From Elmis aenea (lineage: Eukaryota; Arthropoda; Insecta; Coleoptera; Elmidae), in contig OX393576.1 of assembly GCA_947652605.1 (NCBI GenBank), positions 48,398,966-48,462,965 on the forward strand: a stretch of 64,000 nt of DNA, given 5' to 3'. Positions 47,007-58,900 of the stretch are shown one piece after another. The notes beneath the pieces are model-generated. The model worked only from the letters and a program-made list of their open reading frames with translations, ran no database searches and had not been told where the DNA came from. A program made the translations under genes and the position numbers. Each line of letters opens with the position of its first letter. Positions within the stretch are counted from its first letter, which is position 1.

Positions 47007-48284
47007 TTAGAATAGATCGCAATATCTAAACAAAATATTTTTAATGACCAGTGGTGCTACGTTGATATATGCATCGTCTAACAACATAAATCTTTTGAAC
47101 AAGTATCGTTGTTTTTATTTAAGTACGTTCCATGAACCAATTTCATATCTGAGCGCTTTGTGTCCCAAATAAATGTTTGGTTTGGTAGCAGAAACTTACA
47201 GAGTATAAGGCATTCCATCGTTCAACGAAAAATAATCCTTACTTTCCTTTGATGCGACTTTACCTTAAGGAAAACACTCGGAGACTCTTTGACGTCCATC
47301 CGGGATCTTGAGTGTTTTTTTGAATGATCGTAAACAATTCCTTTCTCATCAGTAGGTATCGACATCAATGAAAAACAATATTTTTAAGCGCTTAAACATG
47401 CACGTACATACCGATAATCGCCTCACTTTCTTGTTTTTATATGTATAATTCATACTGAACTCATTTGCCCAATTTTTTTACCTTCAAGTAGCGACAATTG
47501 GTTGCAATAGGAACTTTTAATTTTAAAGCAAGCACACGAACAGTTTTACAAGGATTTTCCTTTTAGTCCACTTGAACGATTTCCAAACAATTGAGGATGT
47601 GGTATGCATCCCACACCTTTAAGTTCTTCAAATAATGCCTACCAAAATATTCTAGTGATGGTTGGATCGCATTAGAATATTCTAGTAATTTGCAATAAAG
47701 TCTAGAATCCGATTTCCCATTCCATTAATAATCCCTATTAAAAAATTAAAAAAACGTATTTTATAATTTTAATTTCACAATAAAAACGACCCATTAGTGT
47801 TAAAAAAATATATTTTGATGTTTTTTTCCTAAACGGTCTGAATAATTTAGCAATTAAAAGTAACTTTTGCACATATTTGCTCCCTTAACGGACTGTCTAG
47901 CTTCTCTTTTATGAGATTCCTACATCAGTCAAAGTATTTTGGACGAATTGAATAAAACGTAAATTACTTATTTTTTAATTTATTGACAATTATTGACGAA
48001 CTCGAAATTTTCCTTTCAAAACTAAGATTACAACGGTATTTTTTTAATTGGGTGTATGATTTTAAGTTGATTTTTTCTTACTAAACGTTGCAAAATTTGG
48101 CAGGTCAAAAGTCTTTTCATAAATCATTATACCCCGTATTTTGAAATTTGTTACTTAACTATCTTTGTTCGTTAAAATTTACTTAAAAAACATTTAGCTT
48201 CAATCTGAAAATAGTTAATTCTTGTTATTTTCCTTTTATTTTAAATTTTAAATTGTAAAAAAAAATGTAAGGTGAAACAAATTT
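47007..48284. other. AT-rich intergenic DNA
   Basis: A repeated word 'atattctagt' occurs three times near 47650-47690. Otherwise no recognisable feature. Confidence 0.45.
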
Positions 48285-48620
48285 GTCTACCATGTGGCAT
48301 GCACGTCAGTACTAAGCGGTTGTTGCACGCATGAACGGAGTTTTGAATGGAGTTAGTTATGTTTATCGGGTGGAGTAGCGACATTGTAAATCACAGGGTG
48401 TGCTGTTCGGACCCCGTAATTTCATGCCTTCCTTTATTGCGGCCAGCCACATCCACATGACGTGCCCGGCGGCGATAGCATGACAAGAACGTTCTTCTAG
48501 CTGTTTTATTTTATATGAAAATAAAGTGTGACGTGTCTATCTGAAATAACACAGTCCGTATTGCTCTCTATCGCCTTTGTCTCGTATCTGTCGACTTCCT
48601 TCAAACTCTTCTTCAAATTG
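48285..48620. promoter_or_regulatory. Candidate regulatory island 23 kb downstream of noc
   Basis: GC-richer block with 'ccatgtggcatgcacgtcag', 'ggccagccacatccacatga' and 'gtgcccggcggcgatagc' text and an AT-rich border on each side. No frame or repeat ends were found. Confidence 0.35.
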
Positions 48621-48906
48621 CGTTTTTAAAATATCGTAATAATAAATCAACAAAATCCCCTACAAATTCTGATGTTAGTACATTATGTATTAAAGAAAGC
48701 AATATTTGGCTAGTAAAAAAATCTAGAAATTTTTTCGAACAACTTTTAATTTTTATTATATTTGTAATACCTTAAAACTACACTCCATCTAGTTTTTACC
48801 ATTATTGAGACATTTGCACAAACTAGGCACCAGCTTTTGTACATTCTCTTCAAAAAAGAAGGCCGACTGTGACGATAAGTCACTCCTGCACTGTTTCTCT
48901 GGTGTC

Positions 48907-48941
48907 ACTTTGCGGGAAATGCGATAATTTCCCGCAAAGTT
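48907..48941. repeat. Short hairpin
   Basis: ACTTTGCGGGAAAT, a short loop, then the exact complement ATTTCCCGCAAAGT. It lies next to the mariner remnant, which suggests it belongs to transposon debris. Confidence 0.65.
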
Positions 48942-49035
48942 TAACTGTTTCTTAAGACATTGTGGCAGATTCTTTAAACTTAAACTTCTTGAAATTGTTG
49001 TGCTCACACTAAGTGCCGAACATGCTCTCCGAAGA

Positions 49036-49243
49036 GCTCACACTGTTGCTCATACTCAAGCCTTTTCACGTAATTTGGTTGATAACAAATGGACCATCCT
49101 TCCTATAGTCCAGACTTGGCATTAGTACCGAGCTACCGAGTGACTTTTTTCTGTTCCTGCATCTGAAAAACTTTCTTGCTGGCCAGCGTTTCTTCAACAA
49201 TGATGACGTTAAAGGAAAAGTGCAGAAGTGGCTCTTTACATGC
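49036..49243 (+). pseudogene. mariner transposase fragment
   Basis: C-terminal part of a DD34D-type mariner transposase. + frames read AHTVAHTQAFSRNLVDNKW, then HPSYSPDLAL (the conserved HPPYSPDLAP block before the third catalytic aspartate), then after a frameshift DFFLFLHLKNFLAGQRF and VKGKVQKWL. The frameshift lies at an 8-bp tandem copy of 'taccgagc' near 49126-49140. Upstream catalytic parts are not readable. It is immediately followed by a foldback end at 49299. Confidence 0.82.
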
Positions 49244-49298
49244 GACCTTGTTTTTAGATGATGCCCCGTTAATGGACGTTTTTTTTCGAATATCCTTG

Positions 49299-50501
49299 TA
49301 CAGGGGGTCCAAATTTGATGGGATTACATGGGTATCTCGCTTAATAGTCAAGATAGAGAAACGGTTAAATTACCCAAAATGTACAGTTTTTTAGGAAAAA
49401 CTCAGAACTGTGTTCTATCTTTTTTGGTTTTTGAGTTATTACTGTTTTCTTGTTACATTTATAATGTGTCATATCTCCCTTAGATATTGTTGTAAACATC
49501 GAAAACATTAATGAAGATTATTTTTAGATATTTTTATGTAAACTTTGATGGTACTAAAAATATTTTTTTACGCTCGCCATTAAACAGCTATGACACAACC
49601 TACCTTTTTTTTTTTTTAATAGAAGCTATATTTGGCTATGACCTATTTAAATTCTTTATTTTCTTCTTATTCCAAAAATACAAGAGTTGATGTATTTATT
49701 TGCAATAATACGCAAGTCAAAGGTTTTTTTTTTAAGATAAACAGGTAAAAACAAAAAGTAGGTTGTTAAAACAAAAAATTAATAAAGTGTAAAACTTTAT
49801 AAAACCGATGTGGTACAACGTTCCAACGACTACTTGAAAGGGATATAGTTTTGTCGTTTATGGTTAGTTAGGTTTGTAATACATTTTTGCTTCAGAGTCG
49901 ATTATAACAATTAAATCGTACTCATATTATTTTAAATTATTGCTGATGCTGACTATATTATTGTTTGCCTTTTGTTCAAATCTTGTTCAAATCTGGTTTT
50001 TCTTATTTTCACAGCCCACTTTCTGGTTTTAACTGTTAATAAAAAATAAAAAACTAAAAACTTTTGTAACTTGCGTATGATTGAATATAAATACATCAAC
50101 CTGTATATATTTGGAAAGGGAAAAAAATAAGGAATTTAAATAGGTCATAACCAACTATAGCTTCCATTAAATACAAGGTAAGTTTGTGTCATAGCCTTTT
50201 AACGGCGAGCGTAAAAAAATTTATTTAGTTCCATTAAATTCTACATGAACATATCTAAAAATAATCTTCACACATTTTTTTGATATTTACAACAATAAGG
50301 GAAATATGACACATTATAGATATGATAATAAAACAGTTTTTCGCTTAAACTCAAAAATCGGAAATGATAGAATATTTTCGAAAACGGTTCTAAGCTTTTT
50401 TCAAAAACACTGCACAATTTTTGGTAATTTAACTGTTTCTCTATCTTGACTATTAAACGAGATACCCATGTAATCCCATATAATTTGAACCACCCTTTAT
50501 G
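49299..50501. mobile_element. Foldback element, family 5 (1.2 kb)
   Basis: It starts TACAGGGGGTCCAAATTTGA; the right arm complement ends at about 50501 with a decayed terminus (CCCTTTATG). The arms mirror 'gggtatctcgcttaatagtc' and 'agaaacggttaaatt'. Internal text 'taacggcgagcgtaaaaaa' mirrors 49567-49588. A small remnant of the same family is at 56470-56522. Confidence 0.85.
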
Positions 50502-51290
50502 TCGACAATTGCTACCTATTGTATAGGTACAGTGCTTGCATAAACGTTTACACTAACAGTCTTTTTCTAGTAGTTATGTGTTAAAGACAACAGTTTTGAC
50601 ACAAGCACTTTAATTATTATATAAAATATCAATTTAAAAAATTAATTGTAAGAAAGTTCTACACACCGGCTTAATAATCCACAATCTACAGCAAAAACAA
50701 TATTTTAGCATCTCATCACGCTCATACATAAGTACATATTATCAGAGATCAGAACATCTTTGGAGATTTTCGAAACGTCGCGTCGAGAGCTTTTGGAATT
50801 ACAATAGACGCTTACCTCTTAATTTTAAATCATATCTGAGGATAACTGTCAGTCAGTCTTTTTGTTGATTTTAGGTCTTCTACCGTTTTTAAAAGGATTG
50901 GAAGCGTTTATCATGAGCAACTTATTGTATGTAAATGGTAATATTATATGGTTCTAGATATGCCTGTATTTTAAGGTGTGCTTTAAGAAGCCAACTCCTC
51001 CCCTATAATAACCTGTGTATTTGTCTGTCTGTCTGTCTGTCTATTTGATCCCTTAAAACTCGAAAACTGTCAACTCGGACTCGACAGCAAGTGTTAAGAG
51101 GTACTTTAGTTATACACTACGCTGTGTAATACACCGAAGTTCACTGGAACGGAATCGTGGGGGCAAAAACTCTACTACTACTAAAACCGTGTTCGATATT
51201 GTATTTTGTTAATACAATAGGCTGTGTCATTGCAGCGAAGTTATGTTTGATAAAATTCATGCCTAAGAAAATCTTGCCTGTGAGCTGTTG
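50502..51290. repeat. Intergenic DNA with a GTCT microsatellite
   Basis: (GTCT)n of about five units at 51019-51041, followed by 'gatcccttaaaactcgaaaactg' type text to about 51250. This arrangement is common next to retrotransposon or Helitron tails in insects, but no family can be named. The rest is AT-rich. Confidence 0.4.
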
Positions 51291-51620
51291 CGTTGCTTAC
51301 GGTGAAGACATGCTTTTACCAATTGATTCGTAATGTTAGTTATTTACCATAAATTAACCTAAAGACTCGGAAACGTTAATGGTCGTGACCTCTGTTTGAT
51401 GACACCGGACTAATGCAGTCATTAGCGTCTGGCAGATTGAAACAAATGGTGTCGACGAAGTTGCGAGCGCTTAGGGAACTGTCAGAGGCATCCCTTCACA
51501 CATCAATATCAATATTTATATGCAACTATTCTTCATTATGTTGACACTTTGATTGTTCGTCTTCGTGCTATTGTTTAGTTACACGTTCTCTTGCATGTCT
51601 ACGTCTGTTATTATGATTGA
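51291..51620. promoter_or_regulatory. Candidate regulatory island 26 kb downstream of noc
   Basis: Balanced composition with 'ccggactaatgcagtcattag' (two homeodomain cores, 51404-51426), 'gtcgacgaagttgcgagcgc' and 'accaattgattcg' near 51318. No repeat ends or frame. Confidence 0.36.
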
Positions 51621-51920
51621 TTAAGGATAATAAAACCAGCGATAAATATCAATTATATTTATATTAAAATTACATTAAAGAGTACTCTGAAAAGTAATGG
51701 GTGATGGAAGTCAATAAGATCAGCTACAAGTACTTATATGTACTTACAGTAGAGATTTTTTAAAAAACTTAATACTCTACGACACGATACAATTTTTATG
51801 AACGTAATTAAATACAGAATTATATGCACAATTATGTGTATAGTATTTTTATAAGTCGAACTTGCTTTCAGTTTAAAAAATATTTACTTTAGAAACCCTG
51901 TTCTCTATTCGAAAATTATA

Positions 51921-52480
51921 TACAGCGTTCTCGTTTTTCGACGGCCATTATGGGGATCTCGTAAACGGTAAGAGTTGCGACTTCGGTTAAATAAGGGCAA
52001 AGTTGTATATTCAGGTGTTTAATAATTTGACGCAAACAGAACTTATCTAGCTTTTTTAGTTTTTGAAATATAGGGGGAAAAGTAGAAAAGTGGATTTTTG
52101 TTTTTTGCCTGCAACTTTTTCATTTGATGTCGAATTTTATTTCTGTAACAACTGTTTTATGGCCACTTTTTGCAAGGAATCATATTCCCAATTATATTTT
52201 TCATGCGACATTTCGATTTTTTTTTAAACCATCATCAGCTTTTTTTTTTGGACGCTATATCTGATTTTAACGCCAATTTGTAGAGCATTTTATTCTGAAT
52301 TCGACAATGTACTAGGCACTTTTTTGAAACAATTTTTTTTTTAAGGACAAAGACAATTATTTACCATGCCGATTAGGAATTTTTCAAAATGAAATATTGG
52401 TTTTTGCTATTTTTAACAATTGTTTCAAAAAAGTTCTAAGTGTTATACAATGTCGAATTCAGAATAAAATGCTATTATAG
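51921..52480. mobile_element. Half foldback with an inner hairpin
   Basis: It starts TACAGCGTTCTCGTTTTTCG and shows family-style text ('ggggatctcgtaaacgg', 'agggcaaagttg'), but no right arm exists. Between about 52281 and 52480 an inverted repeat pairs 'agcattttattctgaattcg' with its complement. Confidence 0.65.
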
Positions 52481-52740
52481 ATGAAAAAATTTAAAAAAAT
52501 AAGTAACTAAAAATCACTCATTTCTTTTTTGAAGGATCTTGTGTTAAAATGCAATACCATTGTCGACATTCTCATCTCTTCACCAGTTGGTCATAGGTTT
52601 TAAAACCCTTCTAGGGTTACTATTCTTTTAACTTTTGTTCATAAGTAAACTGATTGCAGATTAAAAGAAATTTTACACAGTAAATTGAAATGTTGCAGAA
52701 CCAAATAAAATAGCAGTGGACATAGATGTTTGATTAAGCG

Positions 52741-53388
52741 AACCGGTGCAGACGAACTGCAGAAATTCTAATCTAATCATTATCAACTTTTTTGACCATG
52801 CCTTAATCCTACACTCAAACTGCATAAAAATATTTTAGAACCCTTGATTATATGGATAGGCCCTAATTTAATGTTTCAAGAATTAATTGTAGAATTTGAC
52901 CAATGAACAGGTGGTAATTTTATAGGTGTCTATAAATACAATGCCGCAAGTACGATAAGTATTTAGTTATTATACACTTTTGGATTTACGCAAACTGCAT
53001 TTTGATAGTAATTAAATGAAACGGATATAATGATCAGTGAAAAAAAAGTTGAACAATACAAAAATAATTTGATTTCTCGAGTTGTTAAATATTGTAGTTA
53101 TATTTTCCGACTGTAGAAATTTCATATTAAGTAAATAATTGATTGCTATGTACATATTATTGACATAAAAAACATTTTTTAAATTTTTTTATTTAATTTA
53201 AGGGTTGAATATTTAGAAACACTAACCATTTCTGACCGCTTACATGAATATGAAATTCCAGGAAAGGTATGATAAAAGAATTTTTGCAGGTCGTGTATCG
53301 GCTTAGCCCTCATGCTTAATTATTACTTTCTGCAGTTCGTGGTACTTAAGTACAAGTGATTAAAATTGCTTCAGTTTAAGTGCGCCCA
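52741..53388 (+). repeat. Segment B2, partner of the second part of segment A
   Basis: It aligns with 28437-29230. Shared exact words include 'gaactgcagaaattctaat', 'ccaatgaacaggt', 'ttttccgactgtagaaattt', 'gctatgtacatattattgac' and 'cttaagtacaagtgattaaa'. It lacks about 140 bases present in segment A near 28720-28900. Same orientation as segments A and B1. Confidence 0.78.
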
Positions 53389-54030
53389 TGCGAATAACGC
53401 TCAGCAGATTTATAATAAAATCAACAATGTTCAACAAAACAATAAAAAAATACCTTAACTCTTGGAGAATTTAAATAAATGTAGGCTACTTTTGATAAGC
53501 TTTATAAAATTCAGTTTTATTAAAACAATAAATTAATAACAATAATTGTAGGATGTACTATGGTTCCAAAACTAACACTGTCATATTTATTATGAATTAT
53601 TCAAAAATACCTTTTATGTTTTACAAAAAGCATTTTACTTTCAATGCTGTAAATTATGTCTTAAGTAATAACATTTATTTAATTTTTAAACATTACGTTA
53701 ATAGATGTTGGTGCGCAAGAATCAGATTCCTAACCGCATTTTACAAGTGAACCGACATGCTACAATTAACCAATCACTTGCTTTATTTTCTCTTCACTTA
53801 ACATCGCAAGTAAAATACATTTTAAACGACCGTTTACACAATTACTCAATTATTTCGCAATTTTATACCTGTACATTGTATTCTTAAAATTTCGAAAACG
53901 CGACGGCAAAAAGATCGTAATTATTTTGTTTTAAATTACTTAATCTTGATACGTTTTAAATTATTCGGCGCCTTTGTTAATTAAATTGCTTGACACACCT
54001 ATGTAGACTAGAAAACACTCTACACCTACA
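53389..54030. other. AT-rich intergenic DNA
   Basis: No feature can be supported. Frames at 53553-53887 are compositional. Confidence 0.5.
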
Positions 54031-55560
54031 GGGTGTGTACAAAAAGTTTTCAAACATACTGCATTTTGGTGCATCAAATAAAGATTTAAATTGTGAAGAA
54101 CATTCACTGATAGCTGTACATATTTTTAAATGTTGCTATATGCGATTCGTAGTGAAGCTATAAGTAATTGTTGATGATCGAAGAGCTAAAAAGTAATTAA
54201 AAGTGTTATCCATTCATTTGAATCGGCTTTACAAAAAATAAAAATAAAATCGCTCAAGGTAAAATAAAGAAACATCTATCATCTTCATTCTCAAAAGTAA
54301 TTGCAATCGAAGCTGTTGCGAGTTCTAGAAAACAAGTACTAAAACCCAATGCGAGACTTCTATTTACGCTATATTCTAGCCTTATCGAAGACTAGCAAAG
54401 TTTTATGAATTCACCCAGCTGAAATTCATCTTGTAAGGACAAGGATTTACCACTATAAAGGAGATTAAGTTTACTGTAAAAGTTGAAGATGGTATCTAAA
54501 GAAACTTTTCCAAAATTCATATTAACAGCGTTTGAGTTTTGACGCACTTAAGTCTTATTCCATTGATAGCACCAATTTTTGTGGTTTCGCCTGTCTAAGT
54601 TTGTCACAATATTAACAAAATTTAACAATGTGGCATGGTCCATAAGTTTAGAAGCGCATCAATTTACAGAATTTAAATTAAAATATGTCTTAAACGTGCA
54701 ATGAAATTAACTGCGTTTATCTTCTTAAAATCTAATTATACATTTAGTAGGAGCAATTACATTCGCTGATGAAGAAACCGTTTCATTAGTAATACTTTAT
54801 AAATAAAACAAAATGGTTGTATGCATGTTGTGTAGGTACTTGTCAGTTTAATTTATATAGGTATTTATTTATTGCTTCAGGTGCTTCGAACATCGTTATA
54901 CGTTGCTACTAATGAGTGGTGTGAAAGTGTAGTTTTCGTACAGTAATAAATCACAGCTCTGACCCGATTTCTCACGCGGTTGGTTAACGCGAAATGTTAT
55001 ACACAATTGAAAATTCATTTTGGTAGTAAGTACTCGACAGTAAGATAATATATGCACTTATAAACAATGGGGTGCTCTTCTCATTGCGTTGGGGTCCCCG
55101 AGGCAATCCATTATGTAAGGATGAAAAGAAAATTCAATCTGCATGACGGGTTCCGCCCTTCTGCTCTGACAGGCCGTGATTATGCATTCAACAACCTGAC
55201 CTGGGGCTGGGGTATCTGACCTTAGCAACTCATGTGACTCACCGGTGTAAGTGACATGTATAACAAGTTGTTCGTCGAGGTTTACACTTATTCGAACTTT
55301 CGAACAAAAAAGCGTAAGTAAATACTGAGTTTTAAATAAAATATCAAACTTTTCTCTTTTCTTATTTTCCTGCTCAAAGTTTGGTTTACATGCCACCTCA
55401 TGATGTCGATTTTAAGTCGGTGAGAAATAAGTCAAAAATGTGGATTAACGCTGGATATTTTATATTTAGTTTATATATTTATTTTAAATAAGATAAGAAC
55501 TCAAGAAAAACATAGATTTATAGATTTAAAAAATGATAGAATATATAAACCATATAATAA
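54031..55560. other. Intergenic DNA with a solitary foldback end and a GC patch
   Basis: CTACAGGGTGTGTACAAAAA at about 54026-54045 has no partner arm. Between 55070 and 55270 composition is balanced ('cattgcgttggggtccccg', 'cctgacctggggctggggt'); the minus frame 55058-55396 crosses it but shows no known motif, so I treat the patch as possible regulatory DNA. Confidence 0.35.
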
Positions 55561-56405
55561 TACATAGGGCGTAGAATTGTATTACCTACTCAACATAGCA
55601 ATTTCAATGGTAAAATTTTAAAAGTTGTATAATAATGTCCTCTAATTATTTTGGGGAAAAATACATTTAGGTTTTTAACCCCTTGATGAGCTCTACGAAC
55701 TGAGTTCGGGCGTTTTTTTCGCGTTAATGCCGAGGCTCTACGATTTAATATTGGGCACTTTCACCGCTTTTGCACCGTTGACCTTGCTCTACGAACTGGG
55801 TTCGAGCGGTTTTACCGCGTTTGTGCCGTGCTGTACGATTTGAGGCCTTGTACACGCGAAGCGGATAACTTCAGTTGATCGCGCGTTAGAGCCGGTTTTA
55901 TGCACGCGACAGTATCAAGGCGGCGTAGGCAGATTTTTTTTAACGTGCATTCTGTGTTGAAGCTATACCTAAGTTGGAAAATTAGGTTGGTTCTTGTCAC
56001 CAACGCCAAAAGTCTTCTTTTTTCTTGACCCAAAAATCTTATGCAGGTTGATTTGAGTAAGTTGGGTTCGCGCGGTTTTTGCGTGTGATTTTTATAACAA
56101 AATATTTTTTTTGAGGTGCTGCTAGAGAACAGCCTAATTGTTGTATTTTTTCAACTCACAGCTTCATTACAGAAGCAACATAAAAAAAGGTGAGCCTCTG
56201 CCGCCGCAACATTGTCGCATGCATAAACCCAGAAATTTAATGTAGCGTTCAAGTGGTTAAAGAGATAAAAATTCTGTCTCTACAAATGTAATCAGTATTA
56301 CATTTTAGTTTTCCAATAACTGAAAATTGTAAAACGCCGTTTTGACAAAAATCTGTAGTGCCTTGAACTTATGCTGTGACAACTGCCCATCCTAATGTCA
56401 CTTAT
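55561..56405. mobile_element. Half foldback of family 4, split by a piggyBac MITE
   Basis: The text follows the left arm of the element at 30217 ('caacatagcaatttc', 'cctctaattattttgg', 'ttttccaataactgaaaatt', 'cctaatgtcacttat') but is interrupted at a TTAA by a 578-bp insertion (55679-56256). The left terminus has decayed (TACATAGGGCGTAG). No right arm. Confidence 0.82.
55679..56256. mobile_element. piggyBac-like MITE (578 bp)
   Basis: It is flanked by TTAA (55675-55678 and 56257-56260), and the host foldback text is continuous when it is removed, which proves insertion. Ends CCCCTTGATGAGCTCTACG and CGTTCAAGTGG are imperfect inverted repeats. It is GC-richer than anything around it and carries a 'ctctacgaactgrgttcg' unit at least twice (55691, 55784), with decayed relatives. 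Confidence 0.85.
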
Positions 56406-56768
56406 GGTACCTTTTTCTTAAACTTCTAGATTATTTTAGAAGCTATGCGCAACATGCCAATTTTCTTAACTCTCTGACGCTCACCGAGATACCCATGTGC
56501 ATTATAAATTGTACAACCTGTATATTTATAAAGCAAAACATATTTTTTTACTTCTAGCAAAAATACATTTTGGAGGAACAATTTTCATGTAGAGTTTGAT
56601 TCGATAGAGACTCCATTACTTGTCTACTTAGTATTTAAGAATTCCATAAGTAGTATTCAGGCAATATCTGATCAAAGTACAAAATACAACCCAAATGAAT
56701 AAATTACAATATCAAATGGCAGTAACAAGAAACCACAATTTAGACATTTAGAATAATGTTAACAGTGT
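56406..56768. other. Intergenic DNA with a foldback-5 remnant
   Basis: 56470-56522 ('ctctctgacgctcaccgaga', 'tacccatgtgcattataaat', then ACAACCTGTATA) is the decayed right end of family 5 (49299-50501). Confidence 0.5.
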
Positions 56769-57000
56769 TCTCAACCTTGTTACTTTTGTGCACCCCTTTT
56801 CTACATCAAATTTTATTGCGCCCCCCTTTTTCTTATCAGATTTTGTTGCGTCCCGCTTTGAATTGTTAGGTGCTGCTAAAACACTCTATTTGTTTTTATT
56901 TTTTAATCGTCCCTTGGCTAATACCTATATTAGTTCTAGAATGTAGAAGTATATTTTTATTTGTACTTCTTTTGCTTATATAAACTTAAAAATATATTGC
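56769..57000. mobile_element. hAT terminus without partner
   Basis: CAGTGTTCTCAACCTTGTTA followed by 'gcaccccttttc' and 'gcgcccccctttttc' is a hAT left end related in text to the remnant ending at 3392. No matching right end or 8-bp duplication was found; CGACCGCTG at about 57632 may be an unrelated hAT end. Confidence 0.55.
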
Positions 57001-58009
57001 AATCCCCATCTTTTTTTAGAACAAACATAAAGTTTACAAAGTCATTTTAAAATGTATCAAAAATTACAAAAATTTGCCTTCCAATATGTTTTTATCGTAT
57101 AAAACTTTATTATTTGTTTGTTTGTCAATTTATCTATGGTGCAAGGTTAAAAATGTTTTTATTTATGGTAACTGTGACATTATTATTTGTTAATACAGTG
57201 AAGGGGAAGTGTTAATCTGAATAAACATAGCCAACCGTGTTAGTCATACAAGTGCTTGTCATAAACATGTCACACTAACGATCTTGGGTATTACAGGATC
57301 AATCTGTCAACTGTTTTGAGTCGGCAACTCATTCTTGTTTGTTACTGTTTTATAAAAAACGCAAATCCTCTTTACTACATGCTATGGCTACTCCGATGTT
57401 TCCTCCTAGTTGTATTAATGTTAACCGTATATATGTGTTAACTCATAGCCTACTTATATGGTATTAATTCTGCAGTATAGTATTATGGAGCTTATTTGCA
57501 AAATTTTAGGCTATGGTAATATTCTTCATACACATACGTACTATACATGTTTTTTAAGGTGTTAATAATTGTTATTATTTATATTTAAAATATATATATA
57601 ATATTTATAAATGCTAACAGCATTGGTAATCGACCGCTGAGGAAATAACATAAATATTATACGTTATCTTTGTTGGTGTGGCTTAATATAGCTGATTTTT
57701 TAACCATAAAAATAGTTGTGCAAAACAGATTTCAATAATTAATGAGACTTTAATAGGTTAATTGAATTTTAAATTTATACTACCTGGTTTAAAGTCATAA
57801 AAATGTTTTCGTTTTTAGATATGGCCATGTTTAATAACATGAAATTATTACAGTTTTAGAATACCATTAAAAATTTAAGGAAAAGTAGTTTTAACCACAA
57901 AAATAATTATATTGTAAAACGAATTTGCAGCGTTTATGTAGACGTGCAGACAGTTGGTGCAGAATTTTGTAATTATGATCAGTTGCTAAAAACATGCAAC
58001 CGTTATTAA
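57001..58009. other. AT-rich intergenic DNA
   Basis: A (TA)n tract near 57590 and a possible hAT right end (GGTAATCGACCGCTG, 57625-57640). Nothing else can be supported. Confidence 0.4.
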
Positions 58010-58900
58010 TGTAAACATTTCGCATCATAATTTTTGTAATATTGATGGTAATTGCTTCCAATTATTGGCAGCGTATGCCTCAAGGCGCGCATGATAAATA
58101 TTAATCGTAACAGGTGCAACATTATTTGGTATTTTCGCCTTATTTATGGTGAGTTAAATTTTGTTTATTGGCTAGTGTAAAAAATTTAACAGGCAAATAG
58201 TAGCTGCGAGGAATGTAACAGCTATAAATTATGTATGCGCGATTTTCATCGCACTAACAGCTAATAACAGAGGACTCATTTCGCTCACTCACATGATTAT
58301 TGGATTTCAGGTAATTGGTATGACATTTTAGGATTAATGACAGATTTATATGATATAAAAGATAATCTATAGTCAAACGAATTCATTAACTGGAACCGGC
58401 TGTTCCGCCACGTTCAACATGCAGCTAATTAGTTTGATTTGCGAACCCTTACAATAAATTTTATTGCTTGTTAAGGTGCAGTCTATGTCTGTAGAAGGAA
58501 TGACACATTGCCATTTATGGATGGAGTTATCTTTCTGTATTAGAGAGCTAATGAATTAATTAGTTTAATGAAATGTCAACACGTACGGTTGAAATAGAAA
58601 ACCATTTAGTATAAGCGACTAAACGGGCAGTTTCGTGGAACGGTTATGGCCTTATTCTCCGAAATAAATAATGAATATTGTAGGAAGACTGATTGCTCTT
58701 GCTATTTTAAATGAAGGCTGTATGTTCGAAAATTTATTACGTCATATAGATTATTTTATACGAGCAAGTTAATGGTAAACGGAAGTGACGCCCGACGTTA
58801 AGCTTCGCCAAGCCGTTCTAATAAACCAGTTGACAGCTGCGATATGTCTAATTTATCAAGCACTCAACTCAGCTGCGACAACTCCTATAACTTGACAACT
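58010..58900. promoter_or_regulatory. Candidate regulatory island 33 kb downstream of noc
   Basis: The longest repeat-free, compositionally balanced stretch far from noc. It contains the perfect homeodomain palindrome CTAATTAG (58425-58432) preceded by GCAG and followed by 'tttgatttgcg', 'ggtaattgcttccaattatt' near 58048-58067, 'gatgataaatattaatcg' near 58090, and 'cagctgcg' E-boxes near 58834 and 58872. No frame or transposon end. Enhancer function is inferred from motif density only. Confidence 0.4.

Noticed and set aside
55058..55396. Minus-strand open frame of 112 codons
   Set aside because: No recognisable domain, no splice or promoter context, and it extends out of a GC patch into AT-rich text. 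I kept the patch only as possible regulatory DNA.
57617..57640. CGACCGCTG as the right end of the hAT starting at 56769
   Set aside because: It does not mirror CAGTGTTCTC, and the flanking 8 bases do not match.
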